Positions 28,382 to 36,986 of a stretch of DNA of 64,000 nucleotides are shown piece after piece. The translations under genes were made by a program, and so were the position numbers. The stretch comes from Spongiibacter marinus (lineage in GTDB: Bacteria > Pseudomonadota > Gammaproteobacteria > Pseudomonadales > Spongiibacteraceae). The notes beneath the pieces were generated by a model, which was not told where the DNA came from, made no database searches, and saw only the letters and a program-made list of their open reading frames with translations. How positions within the stretch are numbered: position 1 is the first letter of the stretch; each line of letters starts with the position of its first letter. The stretch is from the NCBI RefSeq assembly GCF_016906995.1, contig NZ_JAFBBD010000003.1, positions 310,001 through 374,000 on the forward strand. The letters run 5' to 3'.

Positions 28382-29083
28382 ATGCGCTCGTCAATCACAT
28401 CACTCCCTCCCCAACTCATTCACGCATTTACCGGCCCCAACTGTGCCGGAAATCCAGCCTGGGTCGTACCCGTTCAGCCAACGGCAGACATTCACGCAAC
28501 GGCAACGCAATATCTTGCTCGGCCCGGCGCGACGGCGTGTGCGCTTTTGCTGCCGACTACACACCGCAACAGCTCTATCACGCTTCGCAGCTTCGGCCCT
28601 TCTGGGGAAATTCAGCTCTGTGGGCACGCCCTGCTCTGTGCTGCCCACTGGCTGTGGTCACTCGGTAAGCAAGAGCCATTGCATTTCGATCTCCCCGCCT
28701 GTCAGCAACACATTCGCGCCACGCGATTACGCGATGAAACGTGCCTGGCGCTGCCCAGTAATAATTACCGGCTTTGCAACCCACCTGAGGGACTGGCAGC
28801 GCTGATCGGGCAACGGATATTGCGGTGCGCACGAAGCACTTCTCTGCCCGGCAGCCTTATCGTCGAGTTGCACAGTGAATCAGCCGTGCAAGACGTGCAG
28901 CTCAACGCCACAGCACTTATGCAGCTGACAACAGACTGCGTACTGATAACGGCCAGAAGTTATCGACCGGGCATTAAATACAATCCTGACGTTCGCTCGG
29001 GGAAGAACAACGTAGTTGTATGCGGATACCTCCCAGAGAGTGAAAGCCAGCGCCATCTGTTACTCGCCGCTATAAACGGCTAA
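28382..29083 (+). CDS. PhzF-like protein, short at the C-terminus
   Basis: 233 residues from ATG 28382. The N-terminal half carries PhzF signatures (HAFTGPNCAGNPAWVV and SFGPSGEIQLCGHALLCAAHWL). PhzF-type isomerases are usually 260-300 residues and carry a second conserved block near the C-terminus (EDPVTGSAH type). Here the protein ends after RPGIKYNPDVRSGKNNVVVCG with no such block. Either it is a divergent short member or the 3' end has been lost. The 223 bases downstream contain no recognisable remainder. Confidence 0.6.
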   Translation: MRSSITSLPPQLIHAFTGPNCAGNPAWVVPVQPTADIHATATQYLARPGATACALLLPTTHRNSSITLRSFGPSGEIQLCGHALLCAAHWLWSLGKQEPLHFDLPACQQHIRATRLRDETCLALPSNNYRLCNPPEGLAALIGQRILRCARSTSLPGSLIVELHSESAVQDVQLNATALMQLTTDCVLITARSYRPGIKYNPDVRSGKNNVVVCGYLPESESQRHLLLAAING

Positions 29084-29306
29084 GACCAACAAACTGGAAT
29101 CATCGCACGATATCCATCATGTGGATGCTGTCACCATCGAATAACTCGAAGCACTCTTGCCATGGAATGCGGAGCTGCAGGCTTAAAAAGTGGCTCAATA
29201 CGGTAAGGGCAAGTAGTCGATTTAACGACGCCTAGATCCCATCACGATCAAGACTCGGGCGGCCCTGACGGGCCTACTGCGGATGATGATGGCATGAGGT
29301 TCTGGC

Positions 29307-29657
29307 TCACGCCAAATTGAAATGTCGGGCGGTCACCTCTTCCTCTTCGACATGAATCCATTGCAAAGGTAGGTCAAGCTCGTCGTTCATGGCCTTCAAC
29401 AGAGCCTGCAACTCAAACAGCGCGGCCTCGCGCCGCTCGGGCGTCACCGACACCAGCACCCGCATTCCCGCCTCATATTGCCCCGGCAGAAACTGCGCCT
29501 TGTCCTCCTCTCCGTCTGCCGACCAAAAGCCGTCGATGGCTTCGCAACAAGCGCCGGAAAACGCCTCGCCCAATTTGGGGCCAAGCCAATCCAGCACCGC
29601 CTTGTAAGGAAAGGCCGGAGCGGAAAAAATCACGGTGAATCGAATGCGCTTACTCAT
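29307..29657 (-). CDS. Conserved small protein, partner of membrane protein
   Basis: 116 residues, soluble, no signal peptide. The pattern (RIRFTVIFSAPAFPYKAVLDWL, GQYEAGMRVLVSVTPERREAALFELQALLKAMN) suggests an alpha/beta ferredoxin-like fold. The family is not recognised. Its start overlaps the end of the 398-residue membrane protein by 8 bases, so the two are translated together and are probably one functional unit. Confidence 0.6.
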   Translation of the reverse strand: MSKRIRFTVIFSAPAFPYKAVLDWLGPKLGEAFSGACCEAIDGFWSADGEEDKAQFLPGQYEAGMRVLVSVTPERREAALFELQALLKAMNDELDLPLQWIHVEEEEVTARHFNLA

Positions 29658-30846
29658 GATTACGGTAGAAATACAGAGTGAAAAACAGCACCACTATAAC
29701 TGTAAAGCCCAGCAGATGTTCCGCCGACACCGCCTGGATCAGATCCAACAGGCCCACCGTTTCGCCATGACTGACCTCGCTGCCCACCGCAATCAAATCC
29801 ACAATCAGGCTGACCAGCCCCAGCGAACCCAGAAAGGCCAACAAGGTTTGAATACTGCGGTTTTGCTGACGGAGCTTGTTTTGCAGCAGACGATCGAGGC
29901 GCGCCTGCGCCAGCATCATCAATTGGCTTAGCCGTTCCCGCTGGGCTTCGAAACCCCAGGCCGCACTGAACTGTTGCAGCAGTTCACGGCGCCGCCCTTG
30001 TACGCCCGCCATCGCCGCTGATACCTGAATATTGATATATTCAATATGGTCATTGCGATACTGCTGGTTGGCAAAGAAGGCACTCAACGGCGTGTGCTCA
30101 CCCTCCTTGTAATGGTTGCTGTTATAGCGGCGCAGGCTTTCTTTTAGCATCTCTTCAATGCGCCCCATCAGCGCTGCATGGAACTGCGCCACCACCATAA
30201 TGCGATGCACATCCGAAAAACACGCCACATCGATCAGCAGGGAGTTGCCCGAACCTAACAACAGGTATTCGCTTTGCTCGTCCACGCTCTGCAGCCAGGG
30301 CAGGTAATGCTCGGGGCTCAATGTCTCGGCACAGATCAGCATTCTAGCAACCCAATGCGGCTTGCCGTGACACAGCGCGTCCTCATCGCTGTCAAAAAAC
30401 CGGTAGGCACGCGGATCAATCATGGGCGCCTCGGGCTTGGCGCGATACAGGACCCGCAACAAGGGCGACACATGCTGCTGCGACAGCGCCTCTATGCGCT
30501 GGGTAACCTCCAGATCGTCAATCTCGGCTAGATTCGCTACCACCGACAGGCGAACATGCAATACCGCCAGACAATTGTCGTAAACATACAAACAAGCCTC
30601 GCGTACATCCGGCTCAGCCGACAGTCCGGCAATCGTCAGCACCGCCGAAGGCTGATAAATCAGGGGGAAATTATCATACTCCAGCGAGCCATAGCCCATC
30701 GGCCAGGGATTCTCACTGACTGTCACCGAGTCAAACTCCGCCAGCCGCTTTCTCAACAAGTGATAACGTTGATCGTTATCCACCACCCGCTCCGACTGCC
30801 AGCTCACCGGCACCGAGATCGGCGCGTAAATCTCAAAGTCCAACAT
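29650..30846 (-). CDS. Membrane protein with long helices and two C-terminal TM segments
   Basis: 398 residues. About 220 N-terminal residues look like a mixed alpha/beta cytoplasmic domain. They are followed by long charged helices (RRRELLQQFSAAWGF, ERLSQLMMLAQARLDRLLQNKLRQQ) and two membrane segments close to the C-terminus (about 336-358 and 373-393). This order resembles CorA-type channels, but the GMN signature is absent, so magnesium transport cannot be claimed. Unknown function; operon with the 116-residue protein. Confidence 0.6.
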   Translation of the reverse strand: MLDFEIYAPISVPVSWQSERVVDNDQRYHLLRKRLAEFDSVTVSENPWPMGYGSLEYDNFPLIYQPSAVLTIAGLSAEPDVREACLYVYDNCLAVLHVRLSVVANLAEIDDLEVTQRIEALSQQHVSPLLRVLYRAKPEAPMIDPRAYRFFDSDEDALCHGKPHWVARMLICAETLSPEHYLPWLQSVDEQSEYLLLGSGNSLLIDVACFSDVHRIMVVAQFHAALMGRIEEMLKESLRRYNSNHYKEGEHTPLSAFFANQQYRNDHIEYINIQVSAAMAGVQGRRRELLQQFSAAWGFEAQRERLSQLMMLAQARLDRLLQNKLRQQNRSIQTLLAFLGSLGLVSLIVDLIAVGSEVSHGETVGLLDLIQAVSAEHLLGFTVIVVLFFTLYFYRNHE

Positions 30847-31268
30847 AGTTAAGGGAAGTCACTCAAAACCAAACCAACACCAGAAGATCCTAGCAGAACC
30901 GACCAGGCCATGAGCGATAAAACCTCAAGCTAAGCTTCTGGAGTCGACCCTCCCGACTCCACAATACGCTCCAGCCGCGCGTTTTCTGCCTGTATAGCCT
31001 GCTGTAATACTGGCCCGTAAACAAGTGTGCGAGCCATGCCAATGGATCGATCACCGGCAGCTCATTACGGTAGCGGACACCGGAAGCGACCTTGGTAAAC
31101 CAGCCTAGGTCACATCAGCAGATAACCCTGACAAGCCCTGTCTCCAATACCTTGTGCTGCACCGACGTCACACGTCGCACAGGGGTAAGCGGTTATAAAT
31201 TAGCACCTACAGGCCACACGTTAGAACTGCCCACACTAATTTCCTCACCAAAATCAGAAAGAATCAGC
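30847..31268. other. Gene-free stretch before transposon remnants
   Basis: 422 bases without a convincing gene. On the minus strand, 30930-31037 could encode a 35-residue peptide (MARTLVYGPVLQQAIQAENA and on), too short to judge. The stretch borders mobile-element debris and may be part of it. Confidence 0.4.
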
Positions 31269-31414
31269 ATGAACTACGCAGAATGCAAACGTGTCTGGCA
31301 GAAGCATATCGAAGACTGGCAGACGTACGGTTCATCCGGCACGGCCTACTGCCGAAGCAGTCACAGACCTACGCTCCTTTTATTTATTGGCGCAGAGAAC
31401 TGTCCGATCCTTAG
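31269..31414 (+). pseudogene. IS66-type accessory protein TnpA remnant
   Basis: MNYAECKRVWQKHIEDWQTYGSSGTAYCR, then after loss of one base SQTYAPFIYWRRELSDP and TAG 31412-31414. This W-hi-W...SG...YC....F.YWRR pattern is that of the small IS66-type TnpA protein. The shift lies near 31360. No tnpB or tnpC of IS66 follows, so it is an orphan fragment. Confidence 0.65.
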
Positions 31415-31953
31415 AGTTTGCTGCCTTTATGGCGTCGCGACAGCGCTTTTTGTTTGTGTTGAAGGTTTGCAGCAGCACGTTTCTGGAAACGTGGATTAGC
31501 TATTTGTGACCATCCGCGTAGATAGCGAGATGGGGGGAACCGCATATCGATGCCTAACACGCTATCAACCGTTTACGTGGGCGCAGGTGTTCCTGCACCG
31601 TCATCAATCAACAGCGAGGTATAATCTTTGCCCATCAACGTACGCGACATAATAATACTCTTGAATTTCCCGTCCAGCACACGGTGAACCCGCGCTTTGA
31701 TCGATTCCATCTTCGGCAACTTGATCAAGCTCCATCCTGCGCTGACACTCGTGCAGTGATGGCTGGATCGTTTGCCGTGCTTACGCGTGAAAGGGGGCTA
31801 ACGGGCGGAGAGCTTCAGGCCGTGGCGTTTGTATTGTGTACTGATGATAAACAAAGACTTGATGTTCACGAACCGCGCAGGATCGAACCGGCTGTTGAGA
31901 AATTCCTCCTGCTCAGATATCAAGTAATAGCGTACTTTGGCAGCTTTAAGCAT
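31411..31953 (-). pseudogene. tnpB: Degenerate IS200/IS605-family tnpB
   Basis: Starts MLKAAKVRYYLISEQEEFLNSRFDPARFVNIK at 31953, the usual TnpB N-terminus, and stops at 31798-31800. A second piece in another frame reads LIKLPKMESIKARVHR and IIMSRTLMGKDYTSLLIDDGAGTPAP. It has an in-frame TAA, then continues VLGIDMRF (start of RuvC-I), IANPRFQKRAAANLQ and ALSRRHKGSKL before stopping at 31411. Part of the wedge domain is missing between the pieces, and the C-terminal RuvC half with the zinc ribbon is gone. The nuclease is therefore dead. Confidence 0.78.
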
Positions 31954-31990
31954 AAATGTGGAGTTATACAGATTTTAATGATTTGTCGAC

Positions 31991-32032
31991 GCTGCTTCGC
32001 AGCATCCACTTGTATCCCCGCCCGAGTGGGCG
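31991..32032. repeat. Small hairpins next to tnpB remnant
   Basis: GCTGC-TTC-GCAGC (31991-32003) and CGCCC-GAGT-GGGCG (32019-32032) are short perfect hairpins upstream of the tnpB remnant. Imperfect palindromes near the ends are what IS200/IS605 elements use for single-strand transposition, so this may be the fossil element end. egtD similarity begins immediately after. Confidence 0.4.
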
Positions 32033-32049
32033 AGGCATGACGCGGGACA

Positions 32050-32484
32050 TTGCTAAAAGCCCTGGCTGGCCCATCAGGTGCATTGCTGTTAGGCGCCGAC
32101 CTGATAAAAGATCGACAGCGGCTGCTGGCCGCCTATGACGACAAGCGCGGTATCACAGCAGAGTTCAACAAGAATATTCTGCGGCGCATTAATCACGACT
32201 TGAACGCCAACTTCGATGTTGACGGTGGCTTTAAACACCGGGCCATCTTCAACGAAGGACTCAGCCGTATCGAAATGCAGCTGGTTGCCTGCCGAGAGCA
32301 AACCGTTAACGTGGCGGGTGAAAAGATGGACTTCCATTTAGGCGAGGTCATCCATACGGAAAATTCGCATAAGTACAGCGAACAAAGTATTGCCGAGTTG
32401 GCATCAGCGGCAGATATGGAAATTCACCGGGTCTGGAAAGATCCTCAAGGTGACTTTGGCGTATTCTTACTCGGCCAGAAATAA
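32050..32484 (+). pseudogene. egtD: Ergothioneine methyltransferase EgtD, C-terminal fragment
   Basis: About 144 residues matching the last part of EgtD (histidine Nalpha-methyltransferase). Recognisable blocks are LLLGADLIKDRQRLLAAYDD, ITAEFNKNILRRINHDLNANFD, NEGLSRIEMQLV, FHLGEVIHTENSHKYS and VWKDPQGDFGVFLL. Full EgtD is about 320 residues; the SAM-binding N-terminal half is absent and replaced by IS605-type debris. No egtB is near. The strain probably cannot make ergothioneine from this locus. Confidence 0.82.
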
Positions 32485-32549
32485 GCGCACAAATCCTTGA
32501 GACGCTGTGCGCCTTCACTGACAATACCTACCTCAAAATACTCGGCAGG

Positions 32550-33227
32550 TTGATCTTGGAAACACCCAGCGACAATTGGCAGTCTCACACTAGCTCGGCT
32601 CACTTTACACTGCAGTGGCCCGAGCCACGACCGTGTTTAAGCTCAGCAGTATTGAATGGTGGGCTGGTCAGCGCGCGGTCACTTATCAACTTGCGCGTCG
32701 AGCGCGACGCCAATGCCCCTTTGCACACCCCGGAACAAAGTCTTCAGCAAGCTCAACAGCGCCTTCAACTTCCCGACACCTGTGTCGGGATGATGACCGC
32801 AGCCTCAATGGCGTCACTGCGCCAGTCACACAGCCAGATCTACGGGGAAGCGCTTGCTGTTTATGTTAGCTGCGGACTGAGCAACGCACGCCGCGCCGGC
32901 GACCCCTGCGACTGGAAGCCCACCCAAGCGATGCCGGTCGGCACTATCAACAGCGTTGTTATCGCCGACCTGAGTTTTTCAACGGCGGGCATGGTGGAGC
33001 TCCACGGCTTGATCAGCGAAGCCAAGGCTGCGGTTCTGCAAGACATGAATATCCGCAGCCCGGTATCAGGGCAAGTTGCGACAGGAACCGGCACCGACGC
33101 CTGCGCAATAATTAGTGGTAGCGGCGCCCCTGTGCGTTGGCTGGGCAAACACACTGACATTGGCGAGCACATTGCCCGCCAGTATATGGACGCACTTAGC
33201 AGCAGTATCAACGCCTTCTATTGCTAG
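32550..33227 (+). CDS. cbiZ: Adenosylcobinamide amidohydrolase CbiZ
   Basis: 225 residues; a TTG at 32550 is the best start I can see. CbiZ signatures are SSAVLNGGL near the start, INLRVERD, CGLSNARRAGDP in the middle and ATGTGTDACAIISGSG near the end. The enzyme cleaves the aminopropanol side chain of cobinamides to adenosylcobyric acid, allowing salvage of foreign corrinoids. No other cobalamin gene is nearby, so it stands alone between egtD debris and tadA. Confidence 0.83.
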   Translation: MILETPSDNWQSHTSSAHFTLQWPEPRPCLSSAVLNGGLVSARSLINLRVERDANAPLHTPEQSLQQAQQRLQLPDTCVGMMTAASMASLRQSHSQIYGEALAVYVSCGLSNARRAGDPCDWKPTQAMPVGTINSVVIADLSFSTAGMVELHGLISEAKAAVLQDMNIRSPVSGQVATGTGTDACAIISGSGAPVRWLGKHTDIGEHIARQYMDALSSSINAFYC

Positions 33228-33256
33228 TGCTAGCGCTCGCTTCTGTGACCGCCCGA

Positions 33257-33766
33257 CTACTCGCCGCTACTTGCCTTCGCCGCACGCTTTGCCATTTTTT
33301 TCTCTTCGCGGCGGCGCGCGAAAAAAGCCTGCACCTGCGCACTCGCCAGCTCGGCCAGCACGCCGCCCTGCCACTGAACGCGGTGATTCATTTGCGCCTG
33401 ATCAAATAACTGCAAATGACTACTCACCGCCCCTGCCTTAGGCTCACTGGCACCAAACACCAGCCGCGCTACCCGGCTGTGAATGATCGCGCCCGCGCAC
33501 ATAGCGCAAGGCTCAATGGTGACGTATAGGGTCGCGCCCGGCAGGCGGTAATTTTCAACGTTAGCGGCGGCCTGGCGCAGGGCAATAATCTCCGCATGGG
33601 CGCAGGGATCATGCCCGGAAATCGGGCTGTTATAGCCCTCACCCAAGACAACGCCGTCGCGCACCACCAACGCACCAACCGGCACCTCATTGAGTTTTTC
33701 CGCACGCTCTGCCAATAACAGGGCTTGTTGCATCCAGTATTCGTCGTCGTGCAAAGCTTCTAACAC
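33257..33766 (-). CDS. tadA: tRNA-specific adenosine deaminase TadA
   Basis: 169 residues, GTG start. CAHAEIIAL gives the zinc-binding His and the catalytic Glu; PCAMCAGAI gives the two zinc Cys. VPVGALVVRDG, GYNSPISGHDP and the basic C-terminal tail are typical of TadA, which converts the wobble A34 of tRNA-Arg to inosine and is usually essential. Confidence 0.95.
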   Translation of the reverse strand: MLEALHDDEYWMQQALLLAERAEKLNEVPVGALVVRDGVVLGEGYNSPISGHDPCAHAEIIALRQAAANVENYRLPGATLYVTIEPCAMCAGAIIHSRVARLVFGASEPKAGAVSSHLQLFDQAQMNHRVQWQGGVLAELASAQVQAFFARRREEKKMAKRAAKASSGE

Positions 33767-33791
33767 CCTTATATTTATCGTGGCAACACCG

Positions 33792-34253
33792 CTACAACCA
33801 GCGGCGAACCCGGCGTTTGTAGTCTAAGAATTCACTGCCAAAAATCTGTTCTAAAGCGCGCTCTTCCGGACGAATTTGGAAATGCTGAATATAGACAATA
33901 AACAGCGGCAGTCCCAACAGGGCCCACAGCGACGACAAAAACACTGCCCACGCCAACAAAAATAACGCAAAGCCAACATACATTGGATTGCGGGTGTAGC
34001 GGTAAATACCTGTGTCGACCAGTGCCGAGGCTGATTCAGGCTTCAAGGGATTCACCGTCGTTTTTGCGCGCCGAAATGACATCACCCCACCAAGAGAGAA
34101 TCCAGCGCCCAGCAGATAACACAGGGCCACCAGAGCAAGCCTCGTTGTGTTATCAACGGGCATATTCGGCGTCGCCTCAGCGAGCCCCCACATAGCAGTG
34201 GCCACCAATAGGGCCACTGCTGGCGGCGGTATCTTATTCTCTAAGCCTTTCAC
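33792..34253 (-). CDS. Isoprenylcysteine/phospholipid methyltransferase-like membrane protein
   Basis: 153 residues with four hydrophobic segments. The C-terminal motif TGIYRYTRNPMYVGFALF followed by RPEERALEQIFGSEFLDYKRRVRRW is that of the ICMT/PEMT-like family, which binds SAM at the membrane. The substrate is unknown; bacterial members methylate lipids or small hydrophobic compounds. Confidence 0.85.
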   Translation of the reverse strand: MKGLENKIPPPAVALLVATAMWGLAEATPNMPVDNTTRLALVALCYLLGAGFSLGGVMSFRRAKTTVNPLKPESASALVDTGIYRYTRNPMYVGFALFLLAWAVFLSSLWALLGLPLFIVYIQHFQIRPEERALEQIFGSEFLDYKRRVRRWL

Positions 34254-34293
34254 TCAATATCATCCTTCGTGATAGAGATTATGGCGACGTATT

Positions 34294-34692
34294 CTACCCC
34301 GGCAGCGTCTCGAACGCCTGCAACTGTTCTAAATCGGCATCCCAGGACGCGCGGCTACGCGTAAACAAATGGGCATTGGGGCGCTGTTGTAGCGGCTCGT
34401 CTACGCTTCCCGCTGGTACCACCAACAGCTCCCCCGCAAGCTGCAGCGATGGCAGCGCCGAGCCACAACGACTACAAAAGCTTTTACAATGACGACTCCC
34501 CTCTAAGGTGAAGCTCGTTACCAATGCCTCTCCCTGACGCCACGTTAGCTGCCCGCCATGGGAAAACAGATTTGCCGCGTGGGCTGACCCGGTATCCTTT
34601 TGGCAATGGCGACAATGGCACAGGAAAAAATGGTCGAATTTTCCCTCGACTGTGTACTGCACTTCGCCACACAGGCACGACCCACTTATCAT
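34294..34692 (-). CDS. GFA/CENP-V family zinc protein
   Basis: 132 residues from ATG 34692. SGSCLCGEVQYTVEG and FLCHCRHCQKDTGSAHAANLF carry the Cys residues of the GFA zinc sites, and FCSRCGSALP the last pair. The family includes a protein first described as glutathione-dependent formaldehyde-activating enzyme, but most members have no proven reaction. Confidence 0.88.
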   Translation of the reverse strand: MISGSCLCGEVQYTVEGKFDHFFLCHCRHCQKDTGSAHAANLFSHGGQLTWRQGEALVTSFTLEGSRHCKSFCSRCGSALPSLQLAGELLVVPAGSVDEPLQQRPNAHLFTRSRASWDADLEQLQAFETLPG

Positions 34693-34801
34693 CACAACAC
34701 TCCCTTTGTTATGGCGGGGCGGGGGCACATAAATACCGCCGGCCCCAATATTCGGCGCAAGACCGTTCATTTCAAGGCCAATTAGTTCAAGGCCACCCAG
34801 T

Positions 34802-36061
34802 TCAGTTTAAGGACAGCCACTCTTTCAATTGGTCGGCAACGCGAGCGTCACTGAGCATACTCAAATGATCCAGCTGACAAAACACCCGCTGCCGGTCTGC
34901 GGCAAAGCCTAGCGTTTTTGCCCCCAGCGGGTGCCTCCCCAAAGCGCTATCGGGGTGCACCAAACCATCACTGCGCTGCAGGTAGCCCGCCGACGACCGA
35001 GACAGTGTCCCGGCAATCGCGTAATGGTCAATGCCTGGTGGAAGCATGAGCGGCACCCGATGATCGGCATTGTCCTGATGTTCGTCATACAACTGCCAAT
35101 CGGCGTCGACAATATTTCCATGGCGCAGGTCTGTAATGCCGTCGCTGCGAATGCGGCCCAGCGCAGCAAGCGGCGCAGTATAGGGACTGAATGCCATTGC
35201 TCTCTGCAGCCAATAGCCGCCCCGCTCCAACGCAGAGCCGTGGTGAGGTGTACCGATGTACACCACCTTATCCAAAAGCTGTGGCCACCGCTGCGCGTGT
35301 TCAAGAGCGCTGTGCATTGCGCTGCGCAGTACTAGCCCGCCCATGCTGAAGCCCAAGGCGGTAACCGACTGAACTGGAACAGGCCAGCGCTCGACAAGCC
35401 CCTCAAGGTGTTGGGCAAGCTCACGCCCATTTTGTGAAATATGTTTACCGCTGTTGTAACGCACAAACACCGGACTGTAGCCATACTCCTTAGCCAGCAT
35501 ATGTCCGTGGTTGTGCTGCTTCGCTGTCCACTCCAATTCATTCATGCACAGGCCATGGGCCAGCAATAAAATATGGCCACCCGCGGTAAACTCGCTGTCG
35601 CTCAGGGCCGCGGCACTGGGGTATATCTCAACGGATCTGTGGCAGGTTTCAAATAATGCGGCGCCGGGGGCATCACTTGGCGCCGCGTCCGGCCCCAGCA
35701 TCACTCTCAGCGTCATTGGGGTCGCTAAGGGGTTGCCACTGCGATGCAGGTGGTCGCCGCATATGCCGTTAAGCGCCGCAATCACTGCCGCTCGATGCGG
35801 CCCGGGGGGAAAGTGTCCATCTAAATAATTTGTCAGTGGTGACAGCGCCACATCAGTGGTGCTGCGAACCCCGCCGTTAACGCCGCGAATCACTCGATGC
35901 ACCAAGCCCGCAATACCGGGGGCAGGCCCCTCTGGCGCGCGACCAAATGGCAGCGGTGTCGCGCTGATATTACGGTACATCTGCTCTACGATGGTATTCA
36001 CACCGTCTACGCTATCAAAAGCGAGCCGCGCCGCGCCGTGGAGGACTTTTCCTGTTTTCAT
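34802..36061 (-). CDS. Alpha/beta hydrolase, lipase-like (PGAP1-type)
   Basis: 419 residues. LLAHGLCMNELEW provides the oxyanion region and ALGFSMGGLVLRSAM the nucleophile elbow (GFSMGG). VVYIGTPHHGSALERGGYWLQ is typical of PGAP1/lipase-like hydrolases. The catalytic Asp is probably in SDGLVHPDSA and the His in CQLDHLSMLSD. About 160 N-terminal residues form an extra helical region. No signal peptide is evident. Substrate unknown, probably a lipid ester such as storage or membrane lipid. Confidence 0.82.
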   Translation of the reverse strand: MKTGKVLHGAARLAFDSVDGVNTIVEQMYRNISATPLPFGRAPEGPAPGIAGLVHRVIRGVNGGVRSTTDVALSPLTNYLDGHFPPGPHRAAVIAALNGICGDHLHRSGNPLATPMTLRVMLGPDAAPSDAPGAALFETCHRSVEIYPSAAALSDSEFTAGGHILLLAHGLCMNELEWTAKQHNHGHMLAKEYGYSPVFVRYNSGKHISQNGRELAQHLEGLVERWPVPVQSVTALGFSMGGLVLRSAMHSALEHAQRWPQLLDKVVYIGTPHHGSALERGGYWLQRAMAFSPYTAPLAALGRIRSDGITDLRHGNIVDADWQLYDEHQDNADHRVPLMLPPGIDHYAIAGTLSRSSAGYLQRSDGLVHPDSALGRHPLGAKTLGFAADRQRVFCQLDHLSMLSDARVADQLKEWLSLN

Positions 36062-36181
36062 TGCCTGCTCTCTTCAGTGGTCACTTGCATGGTTTGCTAC
36101 ACCACTTTGCTCAATAATTGACCACTGCGACTATACGCCTTGACCGACAAGTGTCAATACATTTGTATATACACTCGTATA

Positions 36182-36963
36182 TTACAAATCAGACTGTAAA
36201 ATATACTGCACATCCGTCAACTCACCCTGCCAAACCTCTTCCACCCCTTGAGGGACGTGCCAAGCGGCACTGGCAGACGTCGGCACCCACATACCTAACC
36301 GGCGTTGGTAATGGCAAAAGCGTCCCTCCCAAGGGCGTTTCTCATAGCCATCGTTAACCCAGCAAAACCGTTCGGGGTGGACACCAGCGTGACCTCCCCT
36401 TCAGAATTAAAGTGAAAGCGCATGCTCACAGTGTGGCCGCCATCACTGAGTACTGCGACAGCCGAGCCCTTTTCCCCCTCCTGCCACACCAGACAATCGC
36501 TTGGTAAAAGCGCCTGTGGGTACCAAACCGCTTCAGCCAAATACCGTTGAAGCGCTGCTTCGGCGTGCTCATTGCTACCGCCGGCGTGGGCCAAAGGCAG
36601 CCCTATAAAATTCAGCTTGGAATAGGCCGCGCCGTCGTAGTAGCTATCGCGAATTTTTAGTGTCAACCCGAAGGCCAATTGCAATGTTGCCTGCCAGTCA
36701 AAGCCCGGAAACACCAATGTGGAGTGCTGCTGTGCAGAGAATACCCACCAACGTTGACGATTCACATCACTCCGCAACCGCCCACGCTGTTGTAATCGCA
36801 CTGCGGCGTAGTCGCGGGATACAGCCCCAAAACAGCGGTCAAAATAGCGCTCGACGACCGCAGGCAAGGCCGCGTTTACTGGTCGCGAGTGCGGCACTTT
36901 TTTATGAGACGCAGCGGCATTTAACAGCTGCCGACGGCGGGCATTCGCTGTAAAAGCAAACAT
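36182..36963 (-). pseudogene. DUF6544-like protein, frameshifted
   Basis: The first 193 or so residues follow the DUF6544 pattern (NAALPAVVERYFDRCFG, VFPGFDWQATLQLAFGLTLKIRDSYYDG, EAALQRYLAEAVWYPQALLP). The reading frame then turns into nonsense ending at 36295. A second frame continues the family exactly (ERFCWVNDGYEKRPWEGRF, QRRLGMWVPTSASAAWHVPQG) to TAA 36182-36184. The shift fits loss of one C in the CCCC run near 36380. It is either a recent pseudogene or a homopolymer sequencing error. Confidence 0.78.
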
Positions 36964-36986
36964 ACTCTCAAGCCTCCCGGCAGCCT

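Noticed and set aside
29084-29306. Minus-strand frame reading LNRLLALTVLSHFLSLQLRIP and on
   Set aside because: Only about 43 residues between stops and no similarity that I can name; could be debris but cannot be supported as a gene.
29307-30846. Toxin-antitoxin system
   Set aside because: The larger protein is a 398-residue membrane protein and the small one has no DNA-binding or toxin motif.
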